40,246 nt of DNA from a virus, in IMG/VR virus record IMGVR_UViG_3300020020_000096, positions 1 through 40,246 of that record; one strand, given 5' to 3'. The notes under the pieces are model-generated. The model saw only the letters and a list, made by a program, of their open reading frames with translations. It searched no databases and was not told where the DNA came from. Below are positions 38,078-40,246 of the stretch, in pieces. Each line of letters starts with the position of its first letter. The first letter of the stretch is position 1. Made by a program: the position numbers and the translations under genes.

Positions 38078-39579
38078 CTGCCGCCCCTTAGAACGTGGTC
38101 GAAGCGGAAGCGCCCCAAACGCCAATCGTGGGCGCCGGCGCTCTCGACGCGCACCGAGATCTCCCGGCCTGAGAAACGGACCGATGTGGGCTGGCGGGTG
38201 AGGGCGTATGGCCCGTGTTCGGTCACCGGGCCGGTGGGCCAGAACCGGGTCCGGAAGCGGGCCTGGACCTGGCCCGCTACCTTCTCGTCGGGGATGATTC
38301 CGACAATGGAATAGACGCGCGAGGCGTCACCCATCTCAACCGGGCCGGACTCGATGAAGGGGACGTCCCCGCCGAAGTCGCGCCCCGTCTCATGCGCCCA
38401 GAGTTTGCCATCAGGACTGATGTAAATGGGGTAGGGGAAAACCCCTTTGGACTCGCCCGCGGTCCGCGGCATGGTGCCGATGGCCCAGGTGTCCATGCCG
38501 TAGTTGTAGAGGACATAGCGGTCGCACTCGGTGCTGCTGCCGGACGGGTAAAACCAGATGATTTCATCGAGGCCCGGGAGCCGGACCGAGTAGACCTTTT
38601 CCATCTGGGCGTAGTTCAGGTCTTTAAAGACGTAATCACCCACCGCGCAGGGAAGATGAGTGACCGTGCCGCTATAAATGTAGAAGCTGCCCTGGCCCAT
38701 CCAGTAGGCGTTATCGTCAAACGATTCCAGGCAATTGGCGCTGATGGCGCCGCAGCCGGTCGCGACTCTCTGCACACCATAAAAGGCCGGGTAGCCCACA
38801 TAGTCGAGAACGTGGGCATCCACATTGGTGAGGACCAGATTCTGCTTCCGGACCTTGCATGCCGTCCGGACCACCCCCGGCGTCTGCAGGGTCAGGAACC
38901 CGGCGCTCGTTGTGGCACTGATGGCCCAGGCGGTATAGTCTTCCGCCGATGACCATTCGATGCGGCGCGGATCACCGCGGGCGCCCATCAGCATGCAGAA
39001 CCGCTCCTCTGTTACCAGGACCACTTTGTTGTTGATTGGGACCGTGCCGGTGGTCGCGACAACAGGAACCGCGTCGATGTTCGGATCCCCAGTCCATTGG
39101 AAGAGCCGGCCATCATCGGACTGGACTGCGAGTAACGTCTGCCCGAAATTGTCGAGACTCCAGGTGGTGGCCAAGGCGGTCGCGCCGGCGGTTTGCCGCG
39201 GCGTGCCATAAAGGCCTCGCCCGTAGATCCCAACGCCGTAGCCTTGAAACGCGCGGGTGTCGTCGCGCCCGGGAACGAGGCCCGCCGGCGAGATATCGAA
39301 GAGTTCTACACCAGTACAGACGTAGAGTCCTGTATGCGTCCCAATCGCCAGGAATGGAGTATTCGAGTTATCCCTCCAGGCGTGTGCCGCACGGGCCTTG
39401 CCGGTGACCTGCATTTGGAGGGAGGTGACGTTGGAGTACAACGCGACAAACCCGCCCATAGGCTGGAGAACGCCTTCATTCCAACGGATCAAGTTTGAGT
39501 TGAACCAGCGCCCCGCGCTCTGGAGTTCAGTACCCAGCCTTACGATCCCCGGAGGAAGTCCCGCCTCGAAAAGTTTCAT
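38074..39579 (-). CDS. tail nozzle / stabilisation protein
   Basis: This 501-aa protein is beta-rich with repeated W/Y/G-containing blades, e.g. GIYGRGLYG, SLDNFGQTLLAVQSDDGRLFQW, RIEWSSAEDYTAW and DEIIWFYPSGSSTECDRY, the look of propeller-like podovirus nozzle or packaged-DNA stabilisation proteins (T7 gp12/P22 gp10 type). It closes the tail channel after packaging. The start overlaps the previous stop as ATGA. Function is inferred from fold-like pattern and from its place between connector and internal-virion genes. Confidence 0.75.
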   Translation of the reverse strand: MKLFEAGLPPGIVRLGTELQSAGRWFNSNLIRWNEGVLQPMGGFVALYSNVTSLQMQVTGKARAAHAWRDNSNTPFLAIGTHTGLYVCTGVELFDISPAGLVPGRDDTRAFQGYGVGIYGRGLYGTPRQTAGATALATTWSLDNFGQTLLAVQSDDGRLFQWTGDPNIDAVPVVATTGTVPINNKVVLVTEERFCMLMGARGDPRRIEWSSAEDYTAWAISATTSAGFLTLQTPGVVRTACKVRKQNLVLTNVDAHVLDYVGYPAFYGVQRVATGCGAISANCLESFDDNAYWMGQGSFYIYSGTVTHLPCAVGDYVFKDLNYAQMEKVYSVRLPGLDEIIWFYPSGSSTECDRYVLYNYGMDTWAIGTMPRTAGESKGVFPYPIYISPDGKLWAHETGRDFGGDVPFIESGPVEMGDASRVYSIVGIIPDEKVAGQVQARFRTRFWPTGPVTEHGPYALTRQPTSVRFSGREISVRVESAGAHDWRLGRFRFDHVLRGGR

Positions 39580-39794
39580 TGCGCCTTGATGAGTTCCCTT
39601 TTATTTGGAGCCAGCATCCACTTGCCTTGGAGGCTATGCTGCCTTGCGAAATACGAGAGAATCGCCTGCGAGGCGATGTTGAGCGGTTCCATCTGCTGAT
39701 GTATCTCAGCGATCATGCTGATAGCCGCGTCATCCAGCGGGAACGTCTCGGGGGCCTCAATGGCGGGTTCGACCTGAATTTGTTCTTGTTCCAT
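39576..39794 (-). CDS. unknown 72-aa protein
   Basis: The protein has an acidic N-terminus (MEQEQIQVEPAIEAPETF) and an amphipathic helix pair (DDAAISMIAEIHQQMEPLNI, SQAILSYFARQH). No family is recognised. The stop overlaps the nozzle start and it lies 3 bases after the 104-aa gene, so it is translated with them. A small chaperone for nozzle assembly is possible. Confidence 0.65.
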   Translation of the reverse strand: MEQEQIQVEPAIEAPETFPLDDAAISMIAEIHQQMEPLNIASQAILSYFARQHSLQGKWMLAPNKRELIKAQ

Positions 39795-39797
39795 AGG

Positions 39798-40112
39798 TCA
39801 GATTGTTTTGTTAACCGTGGCCTCGGTGGCGCCCTGCACCTCGGCGTCCGTGGCTAGGGAGTTGCCGGTTACCGGATCCACCCCCGCGGCTTGAATCGCC
39901 GGATCCATCACCACAAATGGCTGGACCTGGGAGGCCACCTGCACCGGCTGGCTGTACACCGAGTCCGCCCAGCGTTCCAGCGACACATGCCCGATAGCAT
40001 TCGAGTTCGTGGTGTGGATGGAGTCGCTGTATTTAATGCAGGCCACCTGGACCCGGCCCCGGAATGCCTGCTGCTGCATGAGGGCGGCTGATTCGTCACT
40101 TGTCATTGCCAT
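39798..40112 (-). CDS. unknown 104-aa late protein
   Basis: No family is recognised. The protein has segments RGRVQVACIKYSDSI, HVSLERWADSVYSQP and a Pro/Gly C-terminal part (DPAIQAAGVDPVTGN). It follows the fibre gene across the circular junction and precedes the 72-aa and nozzle genes. AGAGG lies 6 bases before the ATG in the right-hand copy of the terminal repeat. Met3 is an alternative start. Confidence 0.65.
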   Translation of the reverse strand: MAMTSDESAALMQQQAFRGRVQVACIKYSDSIHTTNSNAIGHVSLERWADSVYSQPVQVASQVQPFVVMDPAIQAAGVDPVTGNSLATDAEVQGATEATVNKTI

Positions 40113-40114
40113 AA

Positions 40115-40246
40115 AAAACCTCTTTCTTTAAACGAAATTGAGATCCGCGGAACGGACCGCACCATCGGAGAAACGGCAGAAGAAGCGCAGTTGGGTAACA
40201 CTCGCCTGGGTTACGGTGAACGATTGGTTGTCCAACTTGGCCTGGT
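40115..40246. repeat. terminal direct repeat, right copy
   Basis: This repeats 1-132 with one difference (C at 40120 against G at 6). It contains the stop of the fibre gene and the ribosome site of the next gene, so removing one copy restores an uninterrupted late operon. Confidence 0.95.

Noticed and set aside
1-40246. tRNA, integrase, attachment site, insertion sequence
   Set aside because: No cloverleaf with a typical T arm, no tyrosine or serine recombinase motifs and no transposase were noticed by eye on either strand.

Overview
The window reads as the complete, once-linearised sequence of a circular, GC-rich phage-plasmid of about 40.1 kb. Positions 7-132 recur exactly at 40121-40246, so the left end continues the right end. 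One half encodes a podovirus-type virion: small and large terminase, SU10-type portal, scaffold, SU10-type major capsid protein, SU10-type adaptor, a nozzle-like protein and several probable ejection proteins. I found no tape measure, sheath or tail tube. The other part carries plasmid functions: a RepA_C-type initiator with three iterons, and a ParA/ribbon-helix-helix partition pair. I recognise no integrase and no tRNA. The host is unknown. Signal peptides ending in LSAQ and many apparently leaderless genes hint at a GC-rich lineage with frequent leaderless transcripts (Acidobacteriota is one guess, low confidence).

Layout. (1) 11435 down to 14, then across the circular junction to 27460: the minus-strand late region. 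The order is terS, terL, three small genes, portal, 96-aa protein, scaffold, capsid, 102-aa protein, adaptor and fibre, then across the junction two small proteins, nozzle, 71-aa protein, GNAT-like protein, five ejection or internal candidates, a zincin-motif protein, a holin-like membrane protein, a secreted small protein and a secreted SGNH-hydrolase/adhesin. Two plus-strand genes interrupt it: a 128-aa unknown at 6878 and a DpdA/TGT-like gene at 9678. (2) 10419-10980 and 11436-12070: non-coding, rich in hairpins and short repeats. (3) 12238-14635: plus-strand accessory genes, starting with a PAPS-reductase-like ATP-pyrophosphatase and a run of tiny proteins. (4) 15169-24520: a tightly coupled plus-strand replication operon with RuvC-like resolvase, SNF2 helicase, DUF2800-type nuclease, DUF2815-type protein, family-A DNA polymerase and primase-polymerase/SF3 helicase. 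(5) 24630-27405: the minus-strand plasmid module of HTH protein, origin iterons, repA, RHH partner and parA.

Two signals tie the regions together. A palindromic CATGACGTCA element occurs at five sites, with a sixth one-mismatch copy. All lie upstream of, or across, the starts of transcription units, and three lie between divergent genes. Most first genes (terS, terL, portal, the 28-aa ORF, the PAPS-like gene, the genes at 13084 and 14258, repA) have a TANNNT box 6-8 nt before the start codon and no clear Shine-Dalgarno sequence. Internal genes use Shine-Dalgarno sites or ATGA-type overlaps. This suggests leaderless transcripts for operon-leading genes, and a regulon of transcription units controlled through one site. 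Both are inferences from sequence pattern alone.
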